From Mesorhizobium onobrychidis (GTDB lineage: Bacteria; Pseudomonadota; Alphaproteobacteria; Rhizobiales; Rhizobiaceae), in NCBI RefSeq assembly GCF_024707545.1, contig NZ_CP062229.1, forward strand, positions 4,011,501-4,075,500: a DNA stretch of 64,000 nt, in the 5' to 3' direction. Positions within the stretch are counted from its first letter, which is position 1. Each line of letters begins with the position of its first letter. The notes under the pieces are model-generated. The model was not told the DNA's origin and did no database searches. It saw nothing but the letters and a program-made list of their open reading frames with translations. This document shows, one piece after another, positions 46,352-57,226 of this stretch. Position numbers and translations under genes: made by a program.

Positions 46352-46355
46352 GGCA

Positions 46356-46410
46356 CGATCGGTATGTCGATCGGTCCGATCGGTCTGACACGAATGACAT
46401 ATGTCATTCG
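46356..46410. promoter_or_regulatory. three CGATCGGT copies and a 20-bp perfect palindrome
   Basis: CGATCGGT occurs at 46356, 46368 and 46377. Directly after lies a perfect 20-bp palindrome at 46391-46410 (half-site CGAATGACAT). The palindrome ends 62 bases before the nadE start, in the right place for an operator. The binding protein is unknown. Confidence 0.6.
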
Positions 46411-46472
46411 GTCTGGGGTGGTCCAAATGAACGCCATTGCCCGGCGAATTCTGTCACGCTAAGTCAGCAGGC

Positions 46473-48188
46473 ATGACCGACAACACCGCTTCCGACATAT
46501 TGCGCATCGCCGTCGCCCAGCTCAATCCGACGGTGGGCGACGTCGCCGGCAATCTCGCCAAGGCCCGCGAGGCGAGGGCGGATGCCGCCCGCCAGGGCGC
46601 CGATATCGTGCTGTTCACCGAGCTTTTCCTCGCCGGTTATCCGCCCGAGGACCTGGTGCTGAAGCCGGCGTTCCTGAAAGCCTGCGAGCGGGCGGCGCAG
46701 GATTTCGCGAGGGATACCGCCGATGGCGGGCCTGGCGTCATCATCGGCACGCCGCTGAAGCGCAAGAGCGGCACGCACAATTCGATCATCTTTGCCGATG
46801 GCGGCAAGATCCTTGCCGAGCGCTACAAGCTCGATTTGCCGAACTACGGCGAATTCGACGAGAAGCGCGTCTTCCAGGCCGGCCCTGAAATGCAGGGACC
46901 GGTCAATTTCCGCGGCGTGCGCCTGGGAATTCCGATCTGCGAAGACATTTGGGGCGATGTCGCCATCTGCGAGACGCTGGCCGAAAGCGGCGCGGAAATC
47001 CTGCTGGTGCCGAACGGCTCGCCCTATTATCGCGGCAAGGTCGATGTCCGCCACCAGGTTGTGATCCGCCAGGTCATCGAATGCGGACTGCCGATCATCT
47101 ACGCCAACCAGCTTGGCGGCCAGGACGAACTGATCTTCGACGGCGCGTCGTTTGCCATAGGTTCTGACAAGACGCTGGCCTTCCAGATGAGCCAGTTCGA
47201 GGAGACGGTCAACGTCACCACCTGGAAGAGAAGCCGCGCCGCCGCAGGCGCGCAAAGTGGAAATAATTCCGACGGCTGGGTCTGCTCCGAAGGGCCGATG
47301 TCGAAAATCCCGGAAAAGGAGGAGGCTGATTATCGCGCCTGCATGCTGGGCCTGCGCGACTACGTCAACAAGAACGGCTTCAAGAATGTGGTGCTCGGCC
47401 TTTCCGGCGGCATCGATTCGGCGATCTGCGCAGCACTTGCCGTCGATGCGCTCGGCGAGGAGAGGCTGCGCGCCGTGATGATGCCTTATCGCTATACCTC
47501 GAAGGATTCACTGAAGGATGCCGAGGATTGCGCCCGCGCGCTCGGCTGCCGCTACGACATCGTGCCTATCTTCGAGCCGGTCGAGGGATTCCTGCATACG
47601 CTGACGCAGCTTTTCGAGGGCACCAAGGAAGGCATTACCGAGGAAAACCTGCAGAGCCGCGCGCGCGGCACCATTTTGATGGCGATCTCCAACAAGTTCG
47701 GCTCGATGGTGGTCACCACCGGCAACAAGAGCGAGATGTCGGTTGGCTACGCCACGCTCTACGGCGACATGAACGGCGGCTTCAACCCGATCAAGGACCT
47801 CTACAAGATGCAGGTCTATGCGCTGGCGCGCTGGCGCAATACACATGTGCCGCCGGGCGCACTGGGTCCATCCGGCGAAGTGATCCCGAACAACATCATC
47901 GACAAGGCACCGTCGGCGGAACTGCGCGAGAACCAGACGGATCAGGATTCGCTGCCGCCCTATCCGGTGCTGGACGACATATTGGAGTGTCTGGTCGAGA
48001 ACGAGATGGGTGTCGACGAGATCGTGGCCCGCGGCCACGACCGGGCGACGGTGACGCGCGTCGAGCACCTGCTCTACATCGCCGAATACAAGCGCCGGCA
48101 GGCAGCGCCCGGCGTGAAGATCACCAAAAAGAATTTCGGCCGCGACCGCCGTTATCCCATCACCAACCGGTTCAGGGATGGCGGATAG
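46473..48188 (+). CDS. nadE: glutamine-dependent NAD+ synthetase
   Basis: 571 residues. The N-terminal nitrilase-type glutaminase domain has the catalytic Glu50 (FTELFLAG), Lys119 (ERYKLDL) and Cys156 (PICEDIWGD). The C-terminal ATP-dependent synthetase domain has the P-loop LGLSGGIDSAICA and the TGNKSEMSVGYATLYGD region. It makes NAD+ from nicotinic acid adenine dinucleotide. The ATG at 46473 is chosen for homology; an upstream start at 46437 is less likely. A strong palindrome lies upstream. Confidence 0.96.
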   Translation: MTDNTASDILRIAVAQLNPTVGDVAGNLAKAREARADAARQGADIVLFTELFLAGYPPEDLVLKPAFLKACERAAQDFARDTADGGPGVIIGTPLKRKSGTHNSIIFADGGKILAERYKLDLPNYGEFDEKRVFQAGPEMQGPVNFRGVRLGIPICEDIWGDVAICETLAESGAEILLVPNGSPYYRGKVDVRHQVVIRQVIECGLPIIYANQLGGQDELIFDGASFAIGSDKTLAFQMSQFEETVNVTTWKRSRAAAGAQSGNNSDGWVCSEGPMSKIPEKEEADYRACMLGLRDYVNKNGFKNVVLGLSGGIDSAICAALAVDALGEERLRAVMMPYRYTSKDSLKDAEDCARALGCRYDIVPIFEPVEGFLHTLTQLFEGTKEGITEENLQSRARGTILMAISNKFGSMVVTTGNKSEMSVGYATLYGDMNGGFNPIKDLYKMQVYALARWRNTHVPPGALGPSGEVIPNNIIDKAPSAELRENQTDQDSLPPYPVLDDILECLVENEMGVDEIVARGHDRATVTRVEHLLYIAEYKRRQAAPGVKITKKNFGRDRRYPITNRFRDGG

Positions 48189-48228
48189 GCGCCGTTTCGG
48201 CTCTCCAAAAGCGATCAACGGTGTAGCC

Positions 48229-48642
48229 ATGCCTGCCTGTGAAATCAGCTTCGACGTGTCACGGATCGACTTCCGGGCGACCTCCGACGTGTTGATGGCA
48301 AGCTACTGGGGCAGCGGGCGCAGCGACGAACTCCACCGCTGCGCGTTTGCCAACTCGCTTTGTGTCGGCGCCTATGCCGACGGCAACCAGATCGGCTTCG
48401 GCCGGGCGATCACCGACCGCGCGGTGTTTGCCTATCTGGCCGACGTCATCGTCTGGCCTAGACATCGCGGGCGAGGCATCGGCACGCGGCTTGTCCAGGC
48501 GCTTATCGATCATCCGGATTGCAAGACAGTCACCCACTGGAGCCTGTCGACCAACGATGCTCACGCGGTTTATGAGAAACTCGGCTTCAGGCCGTCCACC
48601 GATGGCCGCTACATGCGTCTCGACCGTATTCCGGCAGGGTGA
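48229..48642 (+). CDS. GNAT family N-acetyltransferase
   Basis: 137 residues. ADVIVWPRHRGRGIGTRLVQ is the acetyl-CoA pyrophosphate loop (RxxGxG/A), and YEKLGFRPSTDGRYM is the usual C-terminal part of this subfamily. The substrate is unknown. The ATG at 48229 gives a complete domain; an ATG at 48178 overlaps the end of nadE. It is probably transcribed with nadE. Confidence 0.85.
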   Translation: MPACEISFDVSRIDFRATSDVLMASYWGSGRSDELHRCAFANSLCVGAYADGNQIGFGRAITDRAVFAYLADVIVWPRHRGRGIGTRLVQALIDHPDCKTVTHWSLSTNDAHAVYEKLGFRPSTDGRYMRLDRIPAG

Positions 48643-49135
48643 ACGAGCGACGCCGGCGCACAACCCGCGATTGTTGCAAAATCGTCTCACTGGTTGGACC
48701 AGATGCGCTTTCGGCCTTCCAACGACTTGGCGACGTGTTGAGGCACCTCTATAAGAGCGTCTCCGTGATTCCTACGCATCGGCCCGAAAATCGGTTTCGA
48801 TTTTCGGAAAGCACGATGCGCAGATTCAAAGTTAGAGCGTACTTTGTGCGTCCGAATGGACGCACGTCGCTCTAGTGGGAGGACCGAATGGCAGGATTTG
48901 ACATCGTTATGCGAGGCCGCGAAGCCTAGGTCTCAGAGGGTGCGCCGGAAGGTTTTCACCTTCACGGCCAAGCCCATCTGACAACAGGCGTTCGTCGATG
49001 CCGGTCGCTGCCCGTATTCGGGCGAGCCGCCAAATATGCCGAACCTCCCGCATTCCCGGGCGCTAATTCGCCCAACGCGGTTTTTTCAATTTTCGACCTT
49101 ACCGGGACCGGGCTCGCTTGCGCCCGAATGACATC
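48643..49135. other. intergenic stretch holding a repeat, no gene
   Basis: About 490 bases. The middle holds the left inverted-repeat copy (48771-48876). The 48877-49135 part must contain the ABC exporter promoter. No reading frame has recognisable similarity. Confidence 0.6.
48771..48876 (+). repeat. inverted-repeat copy left of the ABC exporter gene
   Basis: Blocks CGCATCGGCCCGAAAATCGG, TTAGAGCGTAC and TTGTGCGTCC are found again, in reverse orientation, at 50964-51051. The right part is itself palindromic (AGAGCG...CGCTCT). The left copy has about 18 extra bases in its middle. Confidence 0.8.
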
Positions 49136-50941
49136 ATGGCTCGTTTTCAGATAGATTTGCGCGCCGGCGCCTTTCGCAGCGTCCTCGGCTTCACGCTCAG
49201 CCATTGGCGGCGCCAGCCGTGGCGGCTTTCGCTCATCATGGGCACGTTCCTGCTGTCGACCTTGGCCGACGTGCTGACGCCGCTCTATTCCGGCCGGCTG
49301 GTCGACGCCGTTGCCAGCAGTGCTGCAGCCGACGATGTCGCGTGGAATGCGGCGATGGCGGCGTTTTCGATGCTGGTGGCGCTGGCGCTCACCGGCGTCG
49401 TGCTGCGCAACCTCGCCTTCATGGCTATCGTCGAACTGACCCTGAAGATGATGGCGGATATCGCCGCCGACGCGTTCCATCGCGTCCAGCGCTTCTCCAC
49501 CGACTGGCACGCCAACAGCTTCGCCGGATCGACCGTGCGCAAGATAACCCGCGGCATGTGGGCGCTCGACCTGCTCAACGACACGATCCTGATAGCGCTG
49601 CTGCCGTCCGTCGTCATGCTCGTCGGTTCGACGCTGCTGCTCGGCTGGTTCTGGCCGCTGATGGGTGCTGTCGTCGCCGCAGGTTCGGTGCTGTTCATCG
49701 CGGTGACGGCGCTGCTGTCGCTTGGCTATGTCGCGCCTGCCGCAAGGCTTGCCAACGCATGGGACACGCGCCTGGGCGGCTCGCTGGCCGATGCGGTGAG
49801 CTGCAACGCCGTGGTCAAGGGTTTTGGCGCCGAGGAACGCGAGGAAACGCGCCTCGCCAAGGTCGTCGCCAGATGGCGCGCCCGCACGCGCCGCACCTGG
49901 GTGCGCGGCACCGTCAACGGCACCACGCAAGGGTCGATGCTGCTGCTTCTGAGAACAGCGGTGATCGGATTCTCCCTCCTTTTGTGGTCGTGGGGGCAGG
50001 CGAGCGCCGGCGATATCACCTTCGTGCTGACCTCGTTCTTCGTGCTGCAAGGCTATTTGCGCGATATCGGCACGCATATCCGCAATTTGCAGCGCTCGAT
50101 CAACGACATGGAGGAACTGGTCGACTTCCAGTCCGAGCCGCTCGGCATCGAGGATGTGCCCGGCGCAAAGCCGATCCGCATCACCAACGGCCGCATCAGC
50201 TTCGACAAAGTCACCTTCCATTATGGCAGCCACCGCCTGCCGCTCTATCGCGACTTTTCGGTGGACATCGCGCCGGGCGAACGCGTCGGGCTGGTCGGCC
50301 ATTCGGGCTCGGGCAAGACGACCTTCGTCAAGCTGATCCAGCGCCTTTACGACGTGAACGCGGGAACGATCCTGATCGACGGCCAGGTTATTGCTGGCGT
50401 GGCTCAAGCGTCGCTGCGCGGGCAGATCGCCATCGTCCAGCAGGAGCCGATCCTGTTCCACCGGTCGCTGGCCGAAAACATCGCCTATGCCCGGCCGAGC
50501 GCCACGCAAGCCGAAATCGAGCACGCCGCACGGCTGGCAAGCGCGCACGACTTCATCGTCGATCTGCCGAAAGGCTATGGCACGCTGGTCGGCGAGCGCG
50601 GCGTGAAACTATCAGGCGGCGAGCGCCAGCGGGTGGCGATCGCGCGGGCCTTCCTCGCCGATGCGCGGATCCTCATTCTGGACGAGGCGACGTCGAGCCT
50701 CGATTCAGAATCGGAGGTGCTGATCCAGCAGGCGATGGAGCGGTTGATGGTCGGCCGCACGACGCTGGTCATCGCGCACCGGCTTTCGACGGTACGGGCG
50801 CTGGACAGGCTTCTGGTGTTCGATCGCGGCTGCATCGTCGAGGAGGGTTCGCATGACCAACTGATCCGGCTGCATGGCGGCATCTACCGCCGGCTGTTCG
50901 AGCGCCAGGCGCTCGAATTGACCAAGGGGCTGGTGATCTGA
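49136..50941 (+). CDS. ABC exporter (fused permease and ATPase)
   Basis: 601 residues. Six membrane helices (about 20-320) are followed by the nucleotide-binding domain: Walker A GHSGSGKTT, Q-loop QQEPILFH, signature LSGGERQRVAIA, Walker B ILILDEATSSLDSE and H-loop IAHRLST. A half-transporter of the MsbA/multidrug-lipid group that works as a dimer; the substrate is unknown. The start is ATG 49136; a TTG at 49118 is possible. The gene stands alone between two inverted copies of an intergenic repeat. Confidence 0.95.
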   Translation: MARFQIDLRAGAFRSVLGFTLSHWRRQPWRLSLIMGTFLLSTLADVLTPLYSGRLVDAVASSAAADDVAWNAAMAAFSMLVALALTGVVLRNLAFMAIVELTLKMMADIAADAFHRVQRFSTDWHANSFAGSTVRKITRGMWALDLLNDTILIALLPSVVMLVGSTLLLGWFWPLMGAVVAAGSVLFIAVTALLSLGYVAPAARLANAWDTRLGGSLADAVSCNAVVKGFGAEEREETRLAKVVARWRARTRRTWVRGTVNGTTQGSMLLLLRTAVIGFSLLLWSWGQASAGDITFVLTSFFVLQGYLRDIGTHIRNLQRSINDMEELVDFQSEPLGIEDVPGAKPIRITNGRISFDKVTFHYGSHRLPLYRDFSVDIAPGERVGLVGHSGSGKTTFVKLIQRLYDVNAGTILIDGQVIAGVAQASLRGQIAIVQQEPILFHRSLAENIAYARPSATQAEIEHAARLASAHDFIVDLPKGYGTLVGERGVKLSGGERQRVAIARAFLADARILILDEATSSLDSESEVLIQQAMERLMVGRTTLVIAHRLSTVRALDRLLVFDRGCIVEEGSHDQLIRLHGGIYRRLFERQALELTKGLVI

Positions 50942-50963
50942 CGACTTACAGCGCCGCGCATCC

Positions 50964-51051
50964 ATTAGAGCGACGTGCGGCCACTTGGACGCACAACGTA
51001 CGCTCTAACATTTCCGGAAATCGGTTCCGATTTTCGGGCCGATGCGCTAGG
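50964..51051 (-). repeat. inverted-repeat copy right of the ABC exporter gene
   Basis: Reverse-complement relative of 48771-48876: TTAGAGCGACGTGCGG, GTACGCTCTAA and CGATTTTCGGGCCGATGCG. The two copies lie about 2.1 kb apart and enclose only the exporter gene. Confidence 0.8.
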
Positions 51052-51157
51052 ACGCGCGGCGCTGCCGCCTTTTCATCGCCTTCGTCATGTTCTATGTCTG
51101 CGGCCAAGCGCGGGGGCGTGTCTTGTCAACAGCAAAACCATCCGGTACGCCCCGTTC

Positions 51158-52531
51158 ATGACAGTTTCCGTCCGTTTCGCCCCATCACCCACCGGCCGCA
51201 TTCATATCGGCAATGCGCGCACTGCGCTGTTCAACTGGCTGTTCGCCATGAACAACAAGGGCCGCTTCATCCAGCGCTTCGACGACACCGATGTCGCCCG
51301 CTCGACGCAGGAATTCTCCGACGCCATCCTCTACGACCTGCATTGGCTGGGCATCTTTCCCGACGCCACGGAGTACCAGTCACGGCGCTTCGAGATCTAC
51401 GATGCGGCGATGGAGAAATTGAAGGCGGCGCACCTTCTCTATGCTTGTTACGAAACACCGGAAGAGCTCGATCTCAGGCGCAAGGTGCGCCGCACGCGCG
51501 GCCTGCCACCGGTCTACGGCCGCGAAGCGTTGACGCTGACGCCTGAGCAGATCGCCGAATACCAGTCCGATGGCCGCCGGCCGCATTGGCGCTTTCTCCT
51601 GCCCAATTTCACCAGCGACCCGTTGCAGCCGGAGCGCACGGAAATCCACTGGAGCGATCTGGTGCGCGGCGAGGAAACCGTCGACCTTGCCTCGCTTTCC
51701 GACCCGGTTCTAATGCGCGAGGACGGGACCTATCTCTATACTCTGCCTTCGGTGGTCGACGACATCGAGATGGGCGTAAGCCACGTCATCCGTGGCGACG
51801 ACCACGTCACCAACACCGGTGTGCAGATCGCCCTGTTCCAGGCATTGGGTGCCGAGCCGCCGGTGTTCGGCCACCACAATCTGTTGACTACCGCATCGGG
51901 CGAGGGCCTGTCGAAGCGGAGCGGCGCGCTCTCCATCGAGAGCTTGCGCGAGACCGGCATCGAACCGATGGCCGTCGCCTCGCTGGCCGTGCTTGTCGGC
52001 ACCTCGGAAAACGTCGTGGCGGTACCCGATATGACCGAGCTTGCCCGGCGCTTCGATCCGGCCGCGACGTCGAAATCCGCCGCCAAATTCGATCCGGACG
52101 AGCTCTTCGTGCTCAACCGCACGCTGCTGCACCATATGCCGTTTTCCGACGCGCGCGACCGGCTGATCGTGCTCGGCATTTCCGGCGAACAGGCCGAGCC
52201 GTTCTGGCTGGCGGTGCGCGGCAATCTCGACAGGCTGGCCGATGCCGCAATCTGGTGGCGCACACTTCGCGACGGCCCGCAGGAGCAGCCGGACTTTTCC
52301 GACGTCGACCGCGATTTCCTTCGCCAGGCGTTCGACCTTTTGCCGGAAGACCCCTGGAACGGGTCGGTCTGGAAGGAGTGGACGGGCAGGATCAGGGAGG
52401 CGACCGGCCGCAAGGGCAAGGCGCTGTTCATGCCGCTCAGGTTGGCGCTTACGGGGCAACCTTCGGGGCCGGAGCTTGCAGATCTGTTGCCGCTGCTGGG
52501 TCGGGAAGGAACGTTGGCCCGACGACCCTGA
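51158..52531 (+). CDS. gltX: glutamate-tRNA ligase
   Basis: 457 residues, class I aminoacyl-tRNA synthetase. [20 protein letters not shown] contains the HIGH-type motif (HIGN). The KMSKS-type loop is seen as [13 protein letters not shown]. Anticodon-binding helices follow. Rhizobia often carry two GluRS genes; whether this one charges tRNA-Glu only or also tRNA-Gln is not visible. The ATG at 51158 begins the conserved start. The last 83 bases overlap the convergent DUF2865 gene. Confidence 0.95.
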   Translation: MTVSVRFAPSPTGRIHIGNARTALFNWLFAMNNKGRFIQRFDDTDVARSTQEFSDAILYDLHWLGIFPDATEYQSRRFEIYDAAMEKLKAAHLLYACYETPEELDLRRKVRRTRGLPPVYGREALTLTPEQIAEYQSDGRRPHWRFLLPNFTSDPLQPERTEIHWSDLVRGEETVDLASLSDPVLMREDGTYLYTLPSVVDDIEMGVSHVIRGDDHVTNTGVQIALFQALGAEPPVFGHHNLLTTASGEGLSKRSGALSIESLRETGIEPMAVASLAVLVGTSENVVAVPDMTELARRFDPAATSKSAAKFDPDELFVLNRTLLHHMPFSDARDRLIVLGISGEQAEPFWLAVRGNLDRLADAAIWWRTLRDGPQEQPDFSDVDRDFLRQAFDLLPEDPWNGSVWKEWTGRIREATGRKGKALFMPLRLALTGQPSGPELADLLPLLGREGTLARRP

Positions 52532-53636
52532 CCTTGCGCTGTCCCGGCGGCGGCAAAGTCGTCGGCGAGGGTTTGACGGCCAGGCGCTTGATGGCTTCGC
52601 GATCGAGCCCGCCTCCGACATTGGCCAAAGTCTCGGGGTCGGCGCCTGGATCGGGTTTGGCGACAGGCATCGGATTGGTCTCTACATCGGCCTCGGTCTG
52701 TTCGGGGCTTGGCGGATTGCCGGCAATGATCTCGAAATTCTGTGCAGCGTTGCAGCCGCAGGCCGGCGGGCGAGACGTTTCGGGCTGCTTGTAGAGATAG
52801 GCGGTCGGCATTTCGTTGTAGGGCCTGCCGGTTACCGAAGACGTCATGTCAGCCGAATCGTCGCCTATGCCGCGCGTATAAAACACCTGCATCTCGGTGC
52901 CGGGGCAACTCGAATCGCAGTTCTTCTGATCGCGCTCGAAATCGCCCAGCGAGGCGGCATTCGACATCGGGAAAAAATAGCCGTCGCAGGTGCGCACGCA
53001 CATTGTGCGGAATTCGCCGCCAAGGCGCGGCAGATCCATGCCGTCGGGCTGATTGATCATGGCGCGGATACCGCGTTCTTCGTCGGGATCGCTCGGCTCG
53101 TCCAGCGCATCGGGCTGATTTCTGGCGTCGCCCAAAAGCCGATCGAGCAGATTTCCATTGCCGTTCTCACGGTTCGCTTCCAGGACAGGCGCACGTTTCG
53201 AAGGCACGATGCTGTCGCGACAGCCATTGGCGTCGAGCGAAGCCAATATGCGCGCGCGATCGCGGCGCGAGCCGCCGTCGGCGAGCTGCGCGCGCTTGAT
53301 CTGCAGGGCATCGAGATTGGCGATCATGCGGTCGAGCGTGGCCTCGAGTGCGGCGCAAGCGTTGCGATTGCGGCCGAGCAGCAAAAAGCCGCAGCCGGCG
53401 TTGTCGGACTGGCGGCTTGCCTTTGAAATCTGCTCGCGCTGCCGCACGATCGCGTCGTCGTATTTCCGGAGCAGGGCCGGCTTGCCGCCGCCACCGCGCG
53501 AAGCGGCCGCGAGATCGGCTTCCAGCTGGCGGCAAACACCGGAGGCGGCCTGCGGCTGAGTGACGGCAAAGCCTGATAACGCCAGGGCACCGAGCAGCGC
53601 CGCGGCACGCGTCAGCTTCCACCCTCCGCCCGTCAT
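52449..53636 (-). CDS. DUF2865 family secreted protein
   Basis: 395 residues with a signal peptide ([19 protein letters not shown]). A Cys-containing coiled N-terminal half leads to the conserved core [40 protein letters not shown] and [12 protein letters not shown], the DUF2865 signature. The C-terminus is Pro-rich and disordered. The family is limited to Rhizobiales-like bacteria and its role is unknown. The 3' end overlaps gltX on the other strand. Confidence 0.88.
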   Translation of the reverse strand: MTGGGWKLTRAAALLGALALSGFAVTQPQAASGVCRQLEADLAAASRGGGGKPALLRKYDDAIVRQREQISKASRQSDNAGCGFLLLGRNRNACAALEATLDRMIANLDALQIKRAQLADGGSRRDRARILASLDANGCRDSIVPSKRAPVLEANRENGNGNLLDRLLGDARNQPDALDEPSDPDEERGIRAMINQPDGMDLPRLGGEFRTMCVRTCDGYFFPMSNAASLGDFERDQKNCDSSCPGTEMQVFYTRGIGDDSADMTSSVTGRPYNEMPTAYLYKQPETSRPPACGCNAAQNFEIIAGNPPSPEQTEADVETNPMPVAKPDPGADPETLANVGGGLDREAIKRLAVKPSPTTLPPPGQRKVRVVGPTFLPDPAAATDLQAPAPKVAP

Positions 53637-53711
53637 TCGCCGTGAACTCCGTTTAACCGCCCGTCGCGAAAGCTACCGCTTTGCGGTTATAGCTTACCGC
53701 GAAAGGCCGTT

Positions 53712-56036
53712 TTAGCCCAGATTTACCACCGCCTGCGCCTTATGGGCCGCTTCGACCACGGCGAGCGCCGTCATGTTGACGACGCCGCGCGACGTCACCG
53801 ACGGGGTCAATATATGCGCCGGCCTGTCGGTGCCGAGCAGGATCGGCCCAACATGCAGCGCGTCCATCATCGCGCGCAGCGCGGTGAGCGTGATGTTCGC
53901 AGAATCGAGATTGGGGAACACCAGCAGATTGGCTTCGCCCTTCAGCCGCGAATGAGGATAGACGCGCTGGCGCAGTTGCTCCGACAGAGCCGAGTCGGCA
54001 TGCATCTCGCCGTCGCATTGCAGGTCTGGCGCAATGCGCGCCAGGATCGCCGCTGCCTGCCGCATCTTGAGCGCGCTTGGCGAGTCGCGTGAGCCGAAAT
54101 CCGAATGCGACAGCAGGGCGGCCTTGGGCTCGATGCCGAAGCGCTGGATTTCTTCGGCAGCCAGCACCGTCATCTCGGCGATCTCCTCGGCCGTCGGATC
54201 GACGGTGACATGCGTGTCGGTGAGGAAAATGATGCCGCGCTGCGAGATCAGCATGGAAAGCGTCGACAGGTCATGGTCCTTAATACCGGCGCGCGGGCCG
54301 ATGATCAGGGTGACATTGCGCAAATGCCGCTCGAAACGTCCTTCCAGTCCGCAGACCATGGCGTCGGCGTCGCCACGCTTGAGGGCAAGTGCTGCGATCA
54401 CCGTGTTGTCGGTACGCACCATGGTGCGCGCGGCTTCCGTCGTGACACCACGCCGGCCCGCGAGTTCGATCAAAAGGTCGACATAGTGGCGATAACGGGG
54501 GTCGTCCTCGGGATTGATCAGGCCGAAATCGACGCCCGGCTTGATGCGCAGTCCGTAGCGTTTCAGCCTGACTTCGATGACATGCGGGCGCCCGATCAGG
54601 ATCGGCTCGGCGATGCCTTCCTCCAGCACCACCTGGGCGGCACGCAGCACCCGCTCGTCCTCGCCGTCGGCATAGATGACGCGCTTGGCGCTCGACGTCT
54701 TGGCCATCGTGAACACCGGCTTCATGACCAGGCCGGAGCGGAAGACGAAGCGGTTCAGCGTGTCGATATAGACCGTCATGTCGGTGATCGGCCGTGTCGC
54801 GACGCCGGTGTCGCAGGCGGCCTTGGCCACCGCCGGAGCGATGCGCAGGATCAGCCTGGGATCAAAGGGCGAGGGGATCAGGAAATCGGGCCCGAAGATC
54901 GGCGTTTCGCCGGAATAGGCGCGGGCGGCGACATCCGACGGTTCCTCGCGGGCAAGGGCCGCGATCGCTCGCACCGCGGCCATCTTCATCTCTTCGTTGA
55001 TGGCGCTGGCGCCACAGTCCAGCGCGCCACGGAAAATATAAGGAAAGCAGAGTACGTTATTGACTTGATTGGGGAAATCGGAACGGCCGGTGCAGATCAT
55101 CGCGTCGGGTCGCGCTGCTCGTGCCGCTTCCGGCATGATCTCTGGCGTGGGGTTGGCCAGCGCCAGGATCAGCGGTTTTGGCGCCATATGCTCAAGCAGC
55201 TCCGGTTTCAGCACGCCGGCGGCCGAAAGACCCAGGAAGGCGTCGGCGCCGGGCAGCACGTCGGCCAGCGTGCGCGCCTCGGTGTCCTTGACATAGGGGT
55301 CTTTCCAGCGGTCCATTTCGTCGACGCGGCCCTTGTAGGCGACGCCGAAACGGTCGGTGACCCAGATGTTTTCGACGCGCGCGCCGAGCAGGACCAGAAG
55401 GTTGAGGCAGGCAAGGGCGGCAGCCCCGGCGCCGGAGGTGACGATCTTGATGTCGGAGATGGTCTTGCCGGCAAATTCCAGCCCGTTGAGCACGGCGGCG
55501 GCGACGATGATCGCGGTGCCGTGCTGGTCGTCATGGAAGACCGGTATGGCCATGCGGGCCTTCAGCCGTTCCTCGACCTCGAAGCATTCAGGCGCCTTGA
55601 TGTCCTCGAGGTTGATGCCGCCGAAGGTCGGCTCCAGCGCCGAGATCGTCTCGACCATGCGCTCGATGTCAGGCGCGTCGATCTCGATATCGAAGACGTC
55701 GATGCCGGCGAATTTCTTGAACAGCACCGCCTTGCCTTCCATCACCGGCTTGGAGGCCAGCGGACCGATATTGCCCAAGCCGAGCACCGCCGAACCATTC
55801 GAGACGACGCCAACCAGATTGGCGCGCGCCGTGTAGTCGGCGGCGGTTGCCGGATTGTCGCGGATTTCCAGACAGGGCGCCGCGACGCCGGGCGAATAGG
55901 CAAGCGCCAGGTCGCGCTGGTTGCCGAGCGGCTTTGTTGCCTGGATTTCAAGCTTTCCAGGCCGTGGATGCTTGTGGAAATAAAGTGCGGCTTCGTCGAG
56001 GTCCGACCGGGCTGCTTTTTTGTTTTCGCCTTCCAT
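53712..56036 (-). CDS. maeB: malic enzyme with phosphotransacetylase-like domain
   Basis: 774 residues. The malic enzyme part (about 1-420) shows [36 protein letters not shown] and a Rossmann loop [12 protein letters not shown]. The C-terminal third (about 440-770) resembles phosphotransacetylase but is thought to be regulatory. It decarboxylates malate to pyruvate. Rhizobia have NAD (dme) and NADP (tme) forms of this same build; the cofactor cannot be assigned here, so the symbol is provisional. Confidence 0.93.
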   Translation of the reverse strand: MEGENKKAARSDLDEAALYFHKHPRPGKLEIQATKPLGNQRDLALAYSPGVAAPCLEIRDNPATAADYTARANLVGVVSNGSAVLGLGNIGPLASKPVMEGKAVLFKKFAGIDVFDIEIDAPDIERMVETISALEPTFGGINLEDIKAPECFEVEERLKARMAIPVFHDDQHGTAIIVAAAVLNGLEFAGKTISDIKIVTSGAGAAALACLNLLVLLGARVENIWVTDRFGVAYKGRVDEMDRWKDPYVKDTEARTLADVLPGADAFLGLSAAGVLKPELLEHMAPKPLILALANPTPEIMPEAARAARPDAMICTGRSDFPNQVNNVLCFPYIFRGALDCGASAINEEMKMAAVRAIAALAREEPSDVAARAYSGETPIFGPDFLIPSPFDPRLILRIAPAVAKAACDTGVATRPITDMTVYIDTLNRFVFRSGLVMKPVFTMAKTSSAKRVIYADGEDERVLRAAQVVLEEGIAEPILIGRPHVIEVRLKRYGLRIKPGVDFGLINPEDDPRYRHYVDLLIELAGRRGVTTEAARTMVRTDNTVIAALALKRGDADAMVCGLEGRFERHLRNVTLIIGPRAGIKDHDLSTLSMLISQRGIIFLTDTHVTVDPTAEEIAEMTVLAAEEIQRFGIEPKAALLSHSDFGSRDSPSALKMRQAAAILARIAPDLQCDGEMHADSALSEQLRQRVYPHSRLKGEANLLVFPNLDSANITLTALRAMMDALHVGPILLGTDRPAHILTPSVTSRGVVNMTALAVVEAAHKAQAVVNLG

Positions 56037-56254
56037 ACGGGCCTCCCTGCGATCCTGCCTTGAAGCCCTTTTAGCATGCAGCGTTGGATTTTCACGATGC
56101 CAAATGACGCAACCGCCAATTAGGCGGAAGAATCGTCAAAAACTCATCTATGTCAGATTGTTGCGCTGAAATCCTCACCTGCCTTGTCGCTGCCGGGCTG
56201 ATGTTATGCGAGCGCATTGCGCGACCGGGGTATGTCCGATCGCGGGCGGTTAAG

Positions 56255-57133
56255 TCACGTCTGGACGACCTCAAGCAGTTTCCAGACGCTATCGACGATG
56301 GCCGGCCGTGGCCGCCGTTTCGCGATCACGGCAAGCGGCCAGGCGGGCAGCGATGCGTCGGCGATCGCTGCATACCGGACGCCCTGAAACATAAGGCGCT
56401 GTGTCGATCGTGGCAGCAGGGCCGCGCCCAAGCCGGCGGACACGAGCGAGAGCATGGTCAGTGCCCGCGTTGCCTCCTGGACGATCCGAACGTCGAGGCC
56501 AGCCTTGGCGAACGTGTCCATGATGCGGGCATGGAGCGTCGGGCCTTGTGCAGCCGGAAACATGATGAGCCCGTGGCGGGCGATGTCTGCCAGCGTCACC
56601 CCGTATGTCTGCCGGTCGTCAGGCAGAACGGCGATAAGATCTTCAGCAGGATAGTCATGGACGTCGAGACGTTCGTCGGTCCCGAGCGGTGGATGCACGA
56701 AACCGATGTCGATCTCGCTCCCCGACAACGCCGCAATCTGCTCATTGGTGGACACCTCGATGAGCTTTGGATGGATGTCCGGATATTTCTCGCGAAGCCG
56801 GGACAGGAGGTGCGGCAGATGCTCGTAAAGGGCCGCCGACACGAAGCCGATCCTGATCTCGCCAGCTTCGCCGTCATGCGCTGCGCGGGCGACATGAAGC
56901 GCCGAATCGGCGTGCCGTATGGATGCTCGAGCCTCTTCCACGAAGGCCGAGCCGGCGCGCGTCAAGGTCAGGCGGCGGTTGGCCCGCTCGAACAGCTTGA
57001 CGCCGAGCTCCTTCTCCAGTCGCCCGATCGATTGACTAAGCGGAGGCTGCGCCATGGCCAGCCGCAGTGCGGCACGACCCATATGCAATTCCTCCGCAAC
57101 AGCGAGGAAATGTCGCAAGTGCCGAAGTTCCAT
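56255..57133 (-). CDS. LysR family transcriptional regulator
   Basis: 292 residues. The N-terminal winged HTH reads MELRHLRHFLAVAEELHMGR and AMAQPPLSQSIGRLEKELGV, followed by the effector-binding domain (GEIRIGFVSAALYEHLPHLL). The HTH is close to the BenM/CatM-like branch. The neighbouring divergent gene encodes a secreted alpha/beta hydrolase-fold protein, the likely target. The effector is unknown. Confidence 0.93.
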   Translation of the reverse strand: MELRHLRHFLAVAEELHMGRAALRLAMAQPPLSQSIGRLEKELGVKLFERANRRLTLTRAGSAFVEEARASIRHADSALHVARAAHDGEAGEIRIGFVSAALYEHLPHLLSRLREKYPDIHPKLIEVSTNEQIAALSGSEIDIGFVHPPLGTDERLDVHDYPAEDLIAVLPDDRQTYGVTLADIARHGLIMFPAAQGPTLHARIMDTFAKAGLDVRIVQEATRALTMLSLVSAGLGAALLPRSTQRLMFQGVRYAAIADASLPAWPLAVIAKRRPRPAIVDSVWKLLEVVQT

Positions 57134-57226
57134 ATCTTGACGATATCAAAAACCCTCAAACGCGTCATCGATAAGATATCGAATAGCTGGCAGTCTTTGC
57201 GGAACGCAATTGCGACCGGAGACGTC

